NCBI GenBank assembly: GCA_038211505.1
Contig: JBBQVO010000053.1
Location: 1-17,808, forward strand
Origin: JBBQVO01 sp038211505
GTDB taxonomy: Bacteria > Chloroflexota > Dehalococcoidia > DSTF01 > JACRBR01
Direction: 5' to 3'
Length of the DNA stretch: 17,808 bases
Below, piece by piece: positions 6,344 through 13,310 of this stretch (its first letter is position 1; each line of letters starts with the position of its first letter). The position numbers and the translations under genes were made by a program. Below the pieces are notes generated by a model that did not search any database, was not told the DNA's origin, and worked only from the letters and a program-made list of their open reading frames with translations.

Positions 6344-7189
6344 ATCGCCGCAATCCCCTTCCGCGACAAACTGAACGCCGCATGGGAACGATCCGGCAGC
6401 CTGCTGTGCATCGGCCTTGATCCCGATCCGGCGCTCATGCCCGACGCGCTTGCCGATGACGTCGCCGCCTTCAACATCGCGATCATCGAAGCGACGAGCG
6501 ATCTCGTCTGCGCCTATAAGCCGAATGTGGCGTTCTACGAGGCGCTCGGTCCGGAGCGCGGCTACGCGGCGCTGCGCAAGACGCTGGCCGCCATCCCGCC
6601 GCGCATCATCACGCTCGCCGACGCCAAACGCGGCGACGTCGAGCATACCGCCCGCGCCTACGCGAAGGCGTTCTACGACGATCTCGGCTTCGACGCGATC
6701 ACGATCAACCCCTATCTCGGCTACGACTCCGTCGCGCCGTGGATCGAGCGCGAAGACAAGGCGGCGATCATCGTCTGCCGCACCTCGAATCCGGGCGCAC
6801 CCGACTTTCAGGATCTGGCGACGGATGATGGCAAGGGAGGCACGCGGCCGTTGTACGAGATCGTCGCCGAGCGGGCGAAGTCGTGGGCCGCGCACGGCAA
6901 CGTCGGACTCGTCGTCGGCGCCACGTATCCGGACGAGATGCGACGTCTGCGCGCGCTCTGTCCCGACATGCCGTTCCTCATCCCGGGCATCGGCGCGCAA
7001 GCCGGCTCGCTCGCCGCCGCTGTGCACGCTGGCATCGACGCGCGCGGCCGTGGGATGTTGATCAGCGCCTCCCGCGGCGTCACCTACGCATCGAAGAACG
7101 CCGACTTCGCCGAAGCCGCGCGCAGGGCGGCGCAACGCCTGCGCGACGAGATCAACGCCGAACGCACGGTGGCCGCCTCGCGCCGGTAG
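6344..7189 (+). CDS. pyrF: Orotidine 5'-phosphate decarboxylase, subfamily 2
   Basis: It decarboxylates OMP to UMP in pyrimidine synthesis. The catalytic D-x-K-x-x-D is ADAKRGD (bases 6617-6637), with KPN upstream and LIPGIGAQ near the phosphate site. The first ATG in frame (6437) would remove the strand IPFRDKLNAAW...CIGLDPDPAL, which is conserved in this family and coded in the same frame from 6353. That frame is open to 6317 but contains no ATG, GTG or TTG before 6437. The best-placed start is ATC 6344, 7 bases after GGAAGGA (6330-6336), which would give M-A-A-I-P-F-R-D. Alternatively ATG 6328 is the start and one extra C near 6342 shifts the frame. The function is secure and the start is not. 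Confidence 0.9.
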   Translation: MAAIPFRDKLNAAWERSGSLLCIGLDPDPALMPDALADDVAAFNIAIIEATSDLVCAYKPNVAFYEALGPERGYAALRKTLAAIPPRIITLADAKRGDVEHTARAYAKAFYDDLGFDAITINPYLGYDSVAPWIEREDKAAIIVCRTSNPGAPDFQDLATDDGKGGTRPLYEIVAERAKSWAAHGNVGLVVGATYPDEMRRLRALCPDMPFLIPGIGAQAGSLAAAVHAGIDARGRGMLISASRGVTYASKNADFAEAARRAAQRLRDEINAERTVAASRR

Positions 7190-7228
7190 ACGCGCCCTCG
7201 AACTTATGCACGTGTTGCCGTAGCCACT

Positions 7229-7366
7229 GTCATCCTGAGCGAAGCGACGAACCGCAGGTGCCCGTGGTATCTCTCCGGATTGCCTCGGTCTCCTGGAAGA
7301 TGCGCATTCTATTGGGATGACATTCGACGTGACATCGGAGAGATTCTTCGCTTCGCTCAGAATGAC
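7229..7366. repeat. Paired inverted-repeat element, family 1 copy B
   Basis: The left arm, 7229-7251 (GTCATCCTGAGCGAAGCGAC...), and right arm, 7341-7366, are inverted with 2 mismatches in 23. An inner pair of perfect 9-base arms lies at 7269-7277 (ATCTCTCCG) and 7336-7344. The right half shares 21 exact bases (7329-7349) with copy A at 5338-5358. The centres of A and B differ. Confidence 0.75.
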
Positions 7367-7431
7367 AGTTGGGTGAATCCGCGATCGTCGCCGGCGTGCG
7401 AATGCGGCTTAGCTCGGCACCGCGACCGTAC

Positions 7432-7453
7432 GGACAGGTCTTAAGACCTGTCC
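7432..7453. repeat. Perfect 22-bp palindrome
   Basis: The half-site GGACAGGTCTT is followed immediately by its exact reverse complement AAGACCTGTCC. It lies between the 3' ends of pyrF and rimO, so it could act as a bidirectional transcript end, a REP-type palindrome or a protein-binding site. No T-run is present. Confidence 0.7.
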
Positions 7454-7509
7454 TCCTCGAACGCGATCAGGTCCATCATTCGGCTCTCGTCGCCAGTCGC
7501 GACCGCAAG

Positions 7510-7535
7510 ATCTGTGAAATCTGTGAAATCCGTGG
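7510..7535. repeat. Short tandem repeat (9-base unit)
   Basis: ATCTGTGAA occurs twice in a row (7510-7518, 7519-7527) and is followed by the degenerate unit ATCCGTGG. The same ATCCGTGG ending occurs at 9121-9128 beside another repeat, which hints at shared dispersed-repeat sequence. Confidence 0.5.
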
Positions 7536-7550
7536 TGCCCGTTTTCCCCG

Positions 7551-8885
7551 TCACACGGGCGACGCCACGAGATCATACGCCAGCGCGCGCGTCACCTTCG
7601 CGCGAATGAAGTCGCCGGCGGCGAAGTCCCCTTCAAGCAGCACGACGCCATCGACCTCCGGCGCATCGCGATACGATCGACCGACGACGAATCCGGCGTG
7701 GATGCCCTCGCGCCGCGGCGTGGTCGTCGATTCTACGAGCACATCGATCTCGCGGCCGACCATCGATCGGTTCTTGATCAGCGAGACTTGCTGTGCGATC
7801 TCCATCAGCTGCCTCTGGCGTCGCTTCTTGATCCGCTCGGGCACCGCATCCGGCTCGAACGCCGCCGGCGACTCCGATTGCGGCGAGAACGTGAAGCAGC
7901 CGACGTGGTCGAACGCCATCTCGCGCACGAACGCGAGCAGCTCGTTGAACTCCGCCTCCGTCTCGCCCGGATAGCCGACGATGAACGTCGTGCGGATGGC
8001 GATCTCTGGCATCGTCGCGCGTAGCGAGGCGAACATCTCGCGCACCATGCGCGTATTGCTCGGCCGCTTCATGCGGCGCAGCATACTCTCGGCGCCGTGC
8101 TGCAGCGGAATGTCGATGTACGGCGCGACATTCGGCAGCCGCGCCATCGTCTCCGCCAGCCGCGACGATACGTGGCCCGGATAGGCGTACATGATGCGCA
8201 GCCACGGCACCCCCGGGACGGCGGCGGAGATGCGTTCGAGCAGCTCCGGCAGCCCGTCGGCGATGCCGAGATCGCGGCCGTAGTCGGTGCTGTCCTGAGC
8301 GACGAGTACGATCTCCCGCACACCGAGCGCCGCCAGCCGCCGCGCCTCCTCGATGATCTCGTCGGCCGGCGTGCTGTGCAGCTTCCCCTTCATCTTCGGG
8401 ATGATGCAGAACGTGCACGGCGCGTTGCAGCCGTCGGAGATCTTCAGATACGCCGACGGCCGCACCGCGATGGGCGCCGATGGCGTCGGAGCAACGGCCG
8501 ACGTCTCCGGGATGTCGAACGGCGGCGGATCGAGGCTGATCGGCTCCAGCGTGCCGACGTACGTCCGGATGCCGGTCCAGTCCTCAGCGCCAAAGACGGC
8601 ATCGATCTCCGGCACCTCGGCGCGCAACTCGTCGCCGTGCAGCGCGGTCAGGCATCCGGCGACGACCAGCTGCTGCCCGCGACGCTTCTGCGCTGCCAGC
8701 TCCAGGATCGTGTTGACGGACTCCTCCTTCGAAGCGTCGATGAAGCCGCACGTATTGACGATCACCATCTCGGCCAGCGCCGGCTCGCCCACTTCGAGAT
8801 GCGCGCCATCGCCGAGTACGCGGGAGATGCGCTCGCTATCCGCGACGTTTTTCGCGCAGCCGAGGGTGACAATGTGGTATCGCAC
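7551..8885 (-). CDS. rimO: Ribosomal protein uS12 methylthiotransferase
   Basis: The product has 444 residues, starting at GTG 8885. It is a radical-SAM enzyme that methylthiolates the conserved Asp of ribosomal protein S12. The N-terminal UPF0004 domain carries the three cluster Cys (C10 in TLGCAKN, C46 in VNTCGFI, C78 in VAGCLTA). The radical-SAM CxxxCxxC is C153/C157/C160 in DGCNAPCTFCIIP. A TRAM domain occupies about 375-440 (RSMVGREIDVLVES...GDFIRAKVT). The spelling GCNAPCTFCIIPKMKG and APEVDG favours RimO over the tRNA enzyme MiaB. No Shine-Dalgarno sequence is visible. TACCCT lies 7 bases before the GTG, which would suit a leaderless transcript. The upstream neighbour is a RodZ-like gene, a common pairing. 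Confidence 0.95.
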   Translation of the reverse strand: MRYHIVTLGCAKNVADSERISRVLGDGAHLEVGEPALAEMVIVNTCGFIDASKEESVNTILELAAQKRRGQQLVVAGCLTALHGDELRAEVPEIDAVFGAEDWTGIRTYVGTLEPISLDPPPFDIPETSAVAPTPSAPIAVRPSAYLKISDGCNAPCTFCIIPKMKGKLHSTPADEIIEEARRLAALGVREIVLVAQDSTDYGRDLGIADGLPELLERISAAVPGVPWLRIMYAYPGHVSSRLAETMARLPNVAPYIDIPLQHGAESMLRRMKRPSNTRMVREMFASLRATMPEIAIRTTFIVGYPGETEAEFNELLAFVREMAFDHVGCFTFSPQSESPAAFEPDAVPERIKKRRQRQLMEIAQQVSLIKNRSMVGREIDVLVESTTTPRREGIHAGFVVGRSYRDAPEVDGVVLLEGDFAAGDFIRAKVTRALAYDLVASPV

Positions 8886-8933
8886 GAACTTCAGGGTAAC
8901 GCATCGTGGTTAACGCCGACGTCTGGGACGATC

Positions 8934-9116
8934 CACGAAGAGCACGAAGAGACGGCGACGAGATGATTCTCAATGCGGTGCAGATGGATGTCGAAGCATC
9001 TGCGAAGTCGGGGGGGGGGCAGGCCGACGTCCCTCAGCCGCCGTCGAGTCGTGACCATCTGGCTGGTCCGCGCTCACGCGCCGCCCTCTGCCACCAAGAA
9101 CTTCGTGTCCTTCGTG
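8934..9116. repeat. Paired inverted-repeat element, family 2, with a 10-G run
   Basis: CACGAAGAGCACGAAG at 8934-8949 is matched in inverse by CTTCGTGTCCTTCGTG at 9101-9116 (14 of 16). Each arm is itself a tandem of CACGAAG. A run of ten G lies inside at 9010-9019. The element fills most of the gap between rimO and the RodZ-like gene. No gene is visible here. Confidence 0.6.
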
Positions 9117-9138
9117 GTTGATCCGTGGTGCGGCGATG

Positions 9139-9813
9139 CTAGCCGCCGGGAACGACGAGGGTGACGGAGCCGCTGCCGCCGCTCTTGGCGCCGGCGGCGG
9201 GATCCTGCGACGAGACGATGCCACTCTGACCCTTCGCCGTGCTCGTCTCGACGATGACGTAGTTGAGGCCCGCCTGCTGCAGCGCCGTGATCGCGTCGTC
9301 GACGCGCGCGCCCGCAAGATCGGGCACGGTGCCCTTCTTGACTTCGCCGATCGGCTTGCCGCTCGCGGGATTCTGCACGCCGCCGCCGCGCGATTCAGTG
9401 ACGACCGTCGGCGCCGTCTTAGCCGTCGTCGGCGTCGTCGATCCGCCGCCGCTACCGATCGAAAAGTAGATGAAGACGCCGGCGATCAGCAGAAGCACCA
9501 GCACGCCACCGGCCAGCAGATAGTTCATCGAGCCCGTCACCGACGGGGGCGCGATCTCCGGCAGCGGCTTGAACTCCGGCTCCTCCGTCTGCATCTGGAA
9601 GAGCCGCATCAGTTCGGCCGGATTCAGACCGAGATACTGGGCGTAGGTGCGCAGGAAGGCGCGGCTGTAGACCGGCGCCGGGAAGATTTTCCACTCTTCG
9701 CGTTCGAGCGCGTCGATGTAGCGCTTCGAGATACGCGTATCACGCTCGCAATCTTCGAGCGTCAGGCCGCGCGCAACCCTCGCCTGGGACAGTGTTCGGC
9801 CTAGTTCGGGCAT
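9139..9813 (-). CDS. RodZ-like cell-shape protein: HTH, membrane helix, C-terminal PASTA domain
   Basis: The product has 224 residues. Residues 1-70 form a RodZ/HTH_25-type helix-turn-helix (LSQARVARGLTLEDCERDT, then PVYSRAFLRTYAQYLGLNP), which in RodZ binds MreB rather than DNA. Residues 97-118 are a single membrane helix. Residues 119-157 form a Gly/Ser/Thr linker. Residues 158-221 form a PASTA domain (GTVPDLAGARVDDAITALQQAG...VSSQDPAAGAK), a fold that binds peptidoglycan or lipid II fragments in serine/threonine kinases and penicillin-binding proteins. Classical RodZ ends in a different beta domain. The arrangement predicts a link between the cytoplasmic cytoskeleton and external peptidoglycan. 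It lies 253 bases upstream of rimO on the same strand and has its own likely promoter (9861-9889). No strong ribosome-binding site is seen. Confidence 0.85.
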   Translation of the reverse strand: MPELGRTLSQARVARGLTLEDCERDTRISKRYIDALEREEWKIFPAPVYSRAFLRTYAQYLGLNPAELMRLFQMQTEEPEFKPLPEIAPPSVTGSMNYLLAGGVLVLLLIAGVFIYFSIGSGGGSTTPTTAKTAPTVVTESRGGGVQNPASGKPIGEVKKGTVPDLAGARVDDAITALQQAGLNYVIVETSTAKGQSGIVSSQDPAAGAKSGGSGSVTLVVPGG

Positions 9814-9860
9814 TCTTGGCTCATACAGGCCCGCCGCCAGGCGGAATCGGGGACAATCGG

Positions 9861-9889
9861 AATCTACCGGACGCGCCTCGGCCGGTCAA
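9861..9889 (-). promoter_or_regulatory. Sigma70-like promoter for the RodZ-like gene
   Basis: On the minus strand TTGACC (9889-9884) and TAGATT (9866-9861) are separated by exactly 17 bases. Transcription would begin near 9853, about 40 bases before the ATG at 9813. Confidence 0.6.
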
Positions 9890-9951
9890 TCATCCGGGTC
9901 GCCGCCCAGCTTCAACCGCATGTTGACGTCCGCCACGGATCGCCAATTGGT

Positions 9952-10566
9952 TTACTCAGGCGAGCCGATCGACGATTTCATTATGTCACGCAAGCCGCCG
10001 AGGATGACCGCCGTGACGGTCGCCTCTACTCGCACCCGCCCTCCGTCACCCTTGACCCAGCTCTCGGTGGCGCCGGCAAGCGTCCCGAGAAACATCGACG
10101 CCAGCATGCGCGCGCGACCTCCCGTGAACCCAAACGGCTGCACAAGGAGCGTGGCCACGAACTCGACCCCAGTACGCGCGCCGTCGTCTGCTTCCGCAGC
10201 GACATCGGCGCCGTGGCCCGAAAAGACCTCCAGCACGCGCCCTCGCTCGGCGACGACATCGAAGTACGCATGAATGGCCGCCCGTACCCGCTGTTCAGGA
10301 TCTGTGACGCCACCGACAGCTTCGAACACCCGCCGGCCGAGCCATCCGATCTCCCGCGCATACAGCGCAACGAGTACGGCGCCCGCATTCTCGAAGTGCT
10401 GATAGGGCAGCGCCTTCGAAACGCTGGCGCGTTCGGCCAGGCCTTCCATGGTCAGAGACGCCGGACCACGCTCAACGATGATATCTGCCGCTGAATCGAG
10501 CAGTTGCTCGCGGCGATCCTCCTTGGTGAGACGGCCGAACGGGGGTGCCGCCGCGGTTCCCGCCAT
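9952..10566 (-). CDS. TetR-family transcriptional regulator
   Basis: The product has 204 residues, the usual length. The N-terminal HTH is at about 25-60: REQLLDSAADIIVERG, LTMEGLAERASVSKALPYQHF. The C-terminal ligand-binding/dimerisation region is helical and not assignable to a ligand. The ATG overlaps the stop of the amidohydrolase by one base (TGATG), so the two are co-translated and probably co-regulated. TetR proteins usually repress their own operon and respond to a small molecule, and an imperfect palindrome in the operon promoter (11759-11776) is a candidate operator. The residue pattern of the recognition helix is close to normal. There is no sign of truncation. Confidence 0.92.
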   Translation of the reverse strand: MAGTAAAPPFGRLTKEDRREQLLDSAADIIVERGPASLTMEGLAERASVSKALPYQHFENAGAVLVALYAREIGWLGRRVFEAVGGVTDPEQRVRAAIHAYFDVVAERGRVLEVFSGHGADVAAEADDGARTGVEFVATLLVQPFGFTGGRARMLASMFLGTLAGATESWVKGDGGRVRVEATVTAVILGGLRDIMKSSIGSPE

Positions 10567-11726
10567 CAGGCGCTCACTGCGGCGTAGGACGCGACGTCGA
10601 GGCCCATCAGTTCGGCGAAGTTACCGCAATAAAACGACTCAAGCACGCCTGCGTCCGCGCCGCCGAGATTCGTCTCGAAGTTCTTCAGTGGGTCGTGACC
10701 ACCTTCGAGGTGCGGATAGTCGGTCGAAAACATCAGGAGGTTGGGGCCCACGTTGTCCGTGATCCATTTCACGTCTTCCTTGGGAAACGGCGTGAACTTC
10801 ACCTGCCGGCGGATATAGTCCGACGCCTTCTCCGGCAGCGCCTTCAGGTCGGGCTCTGTCTTCGCGAACATGTTCTGAGCGTGATCGAGCGTACGCAGCA
10901 TCGTCGGCACCCACTCGGCCCCTTGCTCGATCGACGCGCCGTGGAGCTTCGGGAACTTCTCGAAGACGCCGTCCAGCGCCATCATCGAGAAAAACGTGTA
11001 CGGCCAGTAGCCGATGCCCATGTAATCCTTCGAGCGGATGTTTTCGCCGCCGCCTAACCAGTCTTTGGGCACGGGCCGCCCGTTGTTGCGATACGATGCG
11101 GGCACCAACCGCCCGCCCGTGCCGATGTGCGTCGTGAGCGGCACCCCCGCCTCGGCCAGCGTGTCCCAGACGGGCTCGTAGTCGACATGCGATGGCGAGA
11201 TTTTGTCGTAAACCGAGGGTACGAGCATCGCCTTGCAGCCGAGCTTGATCGAGTCCTCCGCCAGTCTTTGCGCGCGCTTCGCGTCCGCCATCGGCAGGTA
11301 GCCCACGGCCATCAACCGCTTGTCCTTCGAACAGAAGTCGGCGAGAGCGCGGTTCTGCGCCATCGCGCCGCCGTACAGCACGTCGTGATCGTCGCTCCCA
11401 ATGAAGGCGCCAACTGCGTACGTGTGAAACACCAGCTGCGCCTGAAATCCGAGCATGTCGAGCGCCTTGCTGCGTTCCGTTGCATCCCACGCCCCATACG
11501 CCATCGTGCCGGTAGCCATCAACCGCCCGCGCGCCCGCTCTTCCTTCGACTCGTCGGAGGCCCGCTGTTCGAGGATCTCGCGCGCCTTCGCATTGTCGAA
11601 CTCCCACGGGGGCGCCGGCTTCAACCGCGGTCGGATCTCCGGATCGGCGTACGGGATGATCCAGTCCGCCGGCTCCATCACATGGCTATCAGCGTCGAAG
11701 TACACGCGCCCACTGGCGTAAGGCAT
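10566..11726 (-). CDS. Amidohydrolase family 2 (ACMSD-like) metal-dependent hydrolase/decarboxylase
   Basis: The product has 386 residues. The start at ATG 11726 is supported by GAGGAGG 5 bases upstream. It is a TIM-barrel amidohydrolase (Amidohydro_2). The first metal ligands are in FDADSHVMEP (Asp13/His15), a DxH variant. Further marks are His200 in LTTHIGTGG, Glu267 in GASIEQGAEWVP and the catalytic/metal Asp336 in STDYPHLEG. Relatives include aminocarboxymuconate-semialdehyde decarboxylase and many catabolic enzymes with aromatic or lactone substrates. The substrate here is not readable. It is first in a two-gene unit with a TetR regulator, which suggests an inducible degradation function. 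The C-terminal GLDV with a short tail is normal for the family. Confidence 0.9.
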   Translation of the reverse strand: MPYASGRVYFDADSHVMEPADWIIPYADPEIRPRLKPAPPWEFDNAKAREILEQRASDESKEERARGRLMATGTMAYGAWDATERSKALDMLGFQAQLVFHTYAVGAFIGSDDHDVLYGGAMAQNRALADFCSKDKRLMAVGYLPMADAKRAQRLAEDSIKLGCKAMLVPSVYDKISPSHVDYEPVWDTLAEAGVPLTTHIGTGGRLVPASYRNNGRPVPKDWLGGGENIRSKDYMGIGYWPYTFFSMMALDGVFEKFPKLHGASIEQGAEWVPTMLRTLDHAQNMFAKTEPDLKALPEKASDYIRRQVKFTPFPKEDVKWITDNVGPNLLMFSTDYPHLEGGHDPLKNFETNLGGADAGVLESFYCGNFAELMGLDVASYAAVSA

Positions 11727-11757
11727 CTGGCCTCCTCTTGATTGCTCTTTAGGCGGT

Positions 11758-11786
11758 AAGTTACGGTGTCGTTACTGTCATGTCAA
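11758..11786 (-). promoter_or_regulatory. Sigma70-like promoter and candidate TetR operator for the amidohydrolase-TetR operon
   Basis: On the minus strand a perfect TTGACA (11786-11781) and TAACTT (11763-11758) are 17 bases apart. Between them, and overlapping the -10 box, lies AGTTACGGTGTCGTTACT (11759-11776). This is an imperfect palindrome with 7-base arms, one mismatch between arms and a 4-base centre. A regulator bound there would block the polymerase, which fits autorepression by the TetR protein of the same unit. Confidence 0.55.
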
Positions 11787-11958
11787 GTCGCGTTGCGCGT
11801 AGCCTCTGAACATTCCCCCGGCCCGAATCTGGACACTGCTCACCCGGGCCGCTAAATCCCCGGATGAATCCGCGAACCTGATCTCCCTCGCATCCGCCTC
11901 ACTCGCACCCCGCATGACGGTCTGCATTGTGCCGATACTCCTTACGAGGGAGGTGCTT

Positions 11959-12972
11959 GTGGAACTCGATCCCGCGTTGTCCGACGACGCCGCCGGCCAG
12001 CTCTTCTACCTGCTCGAAAACATCGCCTCGCTGCACGGCGGTACCGATATGGCCTGGCTGGCGGGCCGCTTCGAATTCCTCGGCGAGAAGGCGATCGGCG
12101 CCAGCATGACCGCACTCATCCTGCCCGACGAGGTCGGCGTCTACCGCGCCACCGCGAGCGCATCGCCGCGCCCGACGCGCGCCCGCGATCTCTGGGAGTC
12201 GCTCGGTCTCGACGATCTGTCGGCGAACGATACCGCCGCCGCCATCTTCGGCGAGGCCCAGAGTCACGCGCGTGCCATCAGCTACGCGCCGGACGAACTC
12301 TTCCCCGGCTGCCATTACGCCGGCGCCGACGACGCGATCGTCGCGCCGATCTCCTTCAACAGCGAGCTGATCGGCGTCGGCCTCCTCATCGTCAAGAAGT
12401 CGGAGATGACGGCAGCGCTGGCCGGCGTACTGACGAACCACACCGCAGTCGCCATTCACCAACTGCGCCTGCGCGACGACGCCCGACGCCTGCACTCGAT
12501 GGATCCGAAGCTCTGGGTGCCCGACGAAGACTTCCTCATCATGCAACTCCGTCGCGAAGTCGCGCGCGCCCGCCGCTACGGCCGCATGTCAGGCGTCGCC
12601 CTGCTGCGTCTCGAGAACGAACGGGAGGTGCGCGCGCAGTTCGGCGACTTCTACGCCGGCCACATGTTGCGCCGCGTCGGCAGCCAACTGCTCGCCAGCG
12701 TCCGCGACTCCGACGTCGTCGGCGCGCTCGACGGAGGCTACGCGATCATCCACACAGAGACGTCTCACGACGGCACCCAGCTCTCGGCCGAACGCCTTCG
12801 TGACGCCGTCGTCAAGATGATCGAGCAGCGCTTCCCGGAAGCGCCCGCGCCTGAGATGTCCGTCACCGCCGCCTCCTTCCCCGAAGACGGAGCCAGCGTC
12901 GACGACCTCCTCGCCGCCCTCGCCGCGACAACGGCGAGCGCCGCCGACGTCATCACAGACATCGCCGCCTGA
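11959..12972 (+). CDS. GAF-like sensor with degenerate GGDEF domain
   Basis: The product has 337 residues from GTG 11959, chosen because GAGGGAGG (11946-11953) lies 5 bases before it. An ATG at 11914 is in frame but has no ribosome-binding site. Residues about 15-170 look like a GAF-type sensory domain (AGQLFYLLENIAS, VAPISFNSELIGVGLLIV). Residues 188-335 follow a GGDEF fold: WVPDEDFLIMQLRREVARARRYG is the usual entry helix. The active-site loop reads ALDGGYAII instead of GGDEF, and the Asp-rich metal strand reads LLRLEN. Diguanylate cyclase activity is therefore unlikely. A role as ligand-binding or regulatory partner is inference. The gene is divergent from the amidohydrolase. Confidence 0.75.
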   Translation: MELDPALSDDAAGQLFYLLENIASLHGGTDMAWLAGRFEFLGEKAIGASMTALILPDEVGVYRATASASPRPTRARDLWESLGLDDLSANDTAAAIFGEAQSHARAISYAPDELFPGCHYAGADDAIVAPISFNSELIGVGLLIVKKSEMTAALAGVLTNHTAVAIHQLRLRDDARRLHSMDPKLWVPDEDFLIMQLRREVARARRYGRMSGVALLRLENEREVRAQFGDFYAGHMLRRVGSQLLASVRDSDVVGALDGGYAIIHTETSHDGTQLSAERLRDAVVKMIEQRFPEAPAPEMSVTAASFPEDGASVDDLLAALAATTASAADVITDIAA

Positions 12973-13001
12973 TCGCTCTGCGCTGTTACACCAACGGCAC
13001 A

Positions 13002-13205
13002 ATGGCCATCAACAAGCCGACGAAGAAAAGCCCGCAAGCGGCGCCAAGCGAACGTCGGGCAAAGATCCGTGGGAGGCGCATTTCGATGCGATCGAGGCGC
13101 TCGCGGCGTCAATTCCGGATGAAGAGCATGGCCCGCCACCCGCGTGATGGCGCGAGCAATTCGGAGCACTACCTCTACGGATCACCGAAGCAGGATCCTG
13201 AGTAG
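13002..13205 (+). pseudogene. Small conserved-type protein gene apparently carrying two opposing frameshifts
   Basis: One frame is open from ATG 13002 to TAG 13203-13205 (67 residues). Its start (MAINKPTKKS) and end (EHYLYGSPKQDPE) look like protein, but its middle is the Arg-rich nonsense typical of an out-of-phase high-GC frame. The middle reads well in another frame, at about 13059-13145: SGKDPWEAHFDAIEALAAS then IPDEEHGPPPA and a stop. A chain joining the three parts resembles short proteins ending in a DHYLYG-like motif that I recall as common hypotheticals, some near toxin-antitoxin loci. Two compensating indels, one near 13030-13055 and one near 13130-13150, would explain it. Function unknown. 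Confidence 0.45.
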
Positions 13206-13290
13206 CTGAACAGTCTCCAGCCGAGCCGCACCCTCGGGTCATCCTCGCGGCCCGTGGCCATACAGCTTGCAGTGCGCGAGCCGCATCCGC

Positions 13291-13310
13291 TGACGGTCTG
13301 TAAACCGTCA
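13291..13310. repeat. Hairpin at the 3' end of the low-GC lipoprotein gene
   Basis: TGACGGT, loop CTGTAA, ACCGTCA form a perfect 7-bp stem. It overlaps the stop codon of the minus-strand gene at 13308. There is no T-run, so its role as a terminator is uncertain. Confidence 0.4.

Larger units (their letters stand above)
7190..7550. other. Intergenic region between convergent pyrF and rimO
   Basis: These 361 bases between convergent genes hold the family-1 inverted-repeat element (7229-7366), a perfect 22-bp palindrome (7432-7453) and a 9-base tandem repeat (7510-7535). I see no coding frame worth calling. Confidence 0.65.

Noticed and set aside
7551..8885. MiaB (tRNA methylthiotransferase) instead of RimO
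   Set aside because: The Cys pattern is common to both, but GCNAPCTFCIIPKMKG, the TRAM-region APEVDG motif and the RodZ-type neighbour favour RimO.
5251..9131. CRISPR array or phage attachment sites among the intergenic repeats
   Set aside because: The repeats are inverted pairs from different families with irregular spacing. There are no regular spacers, cas genes, integrase or tRNA.
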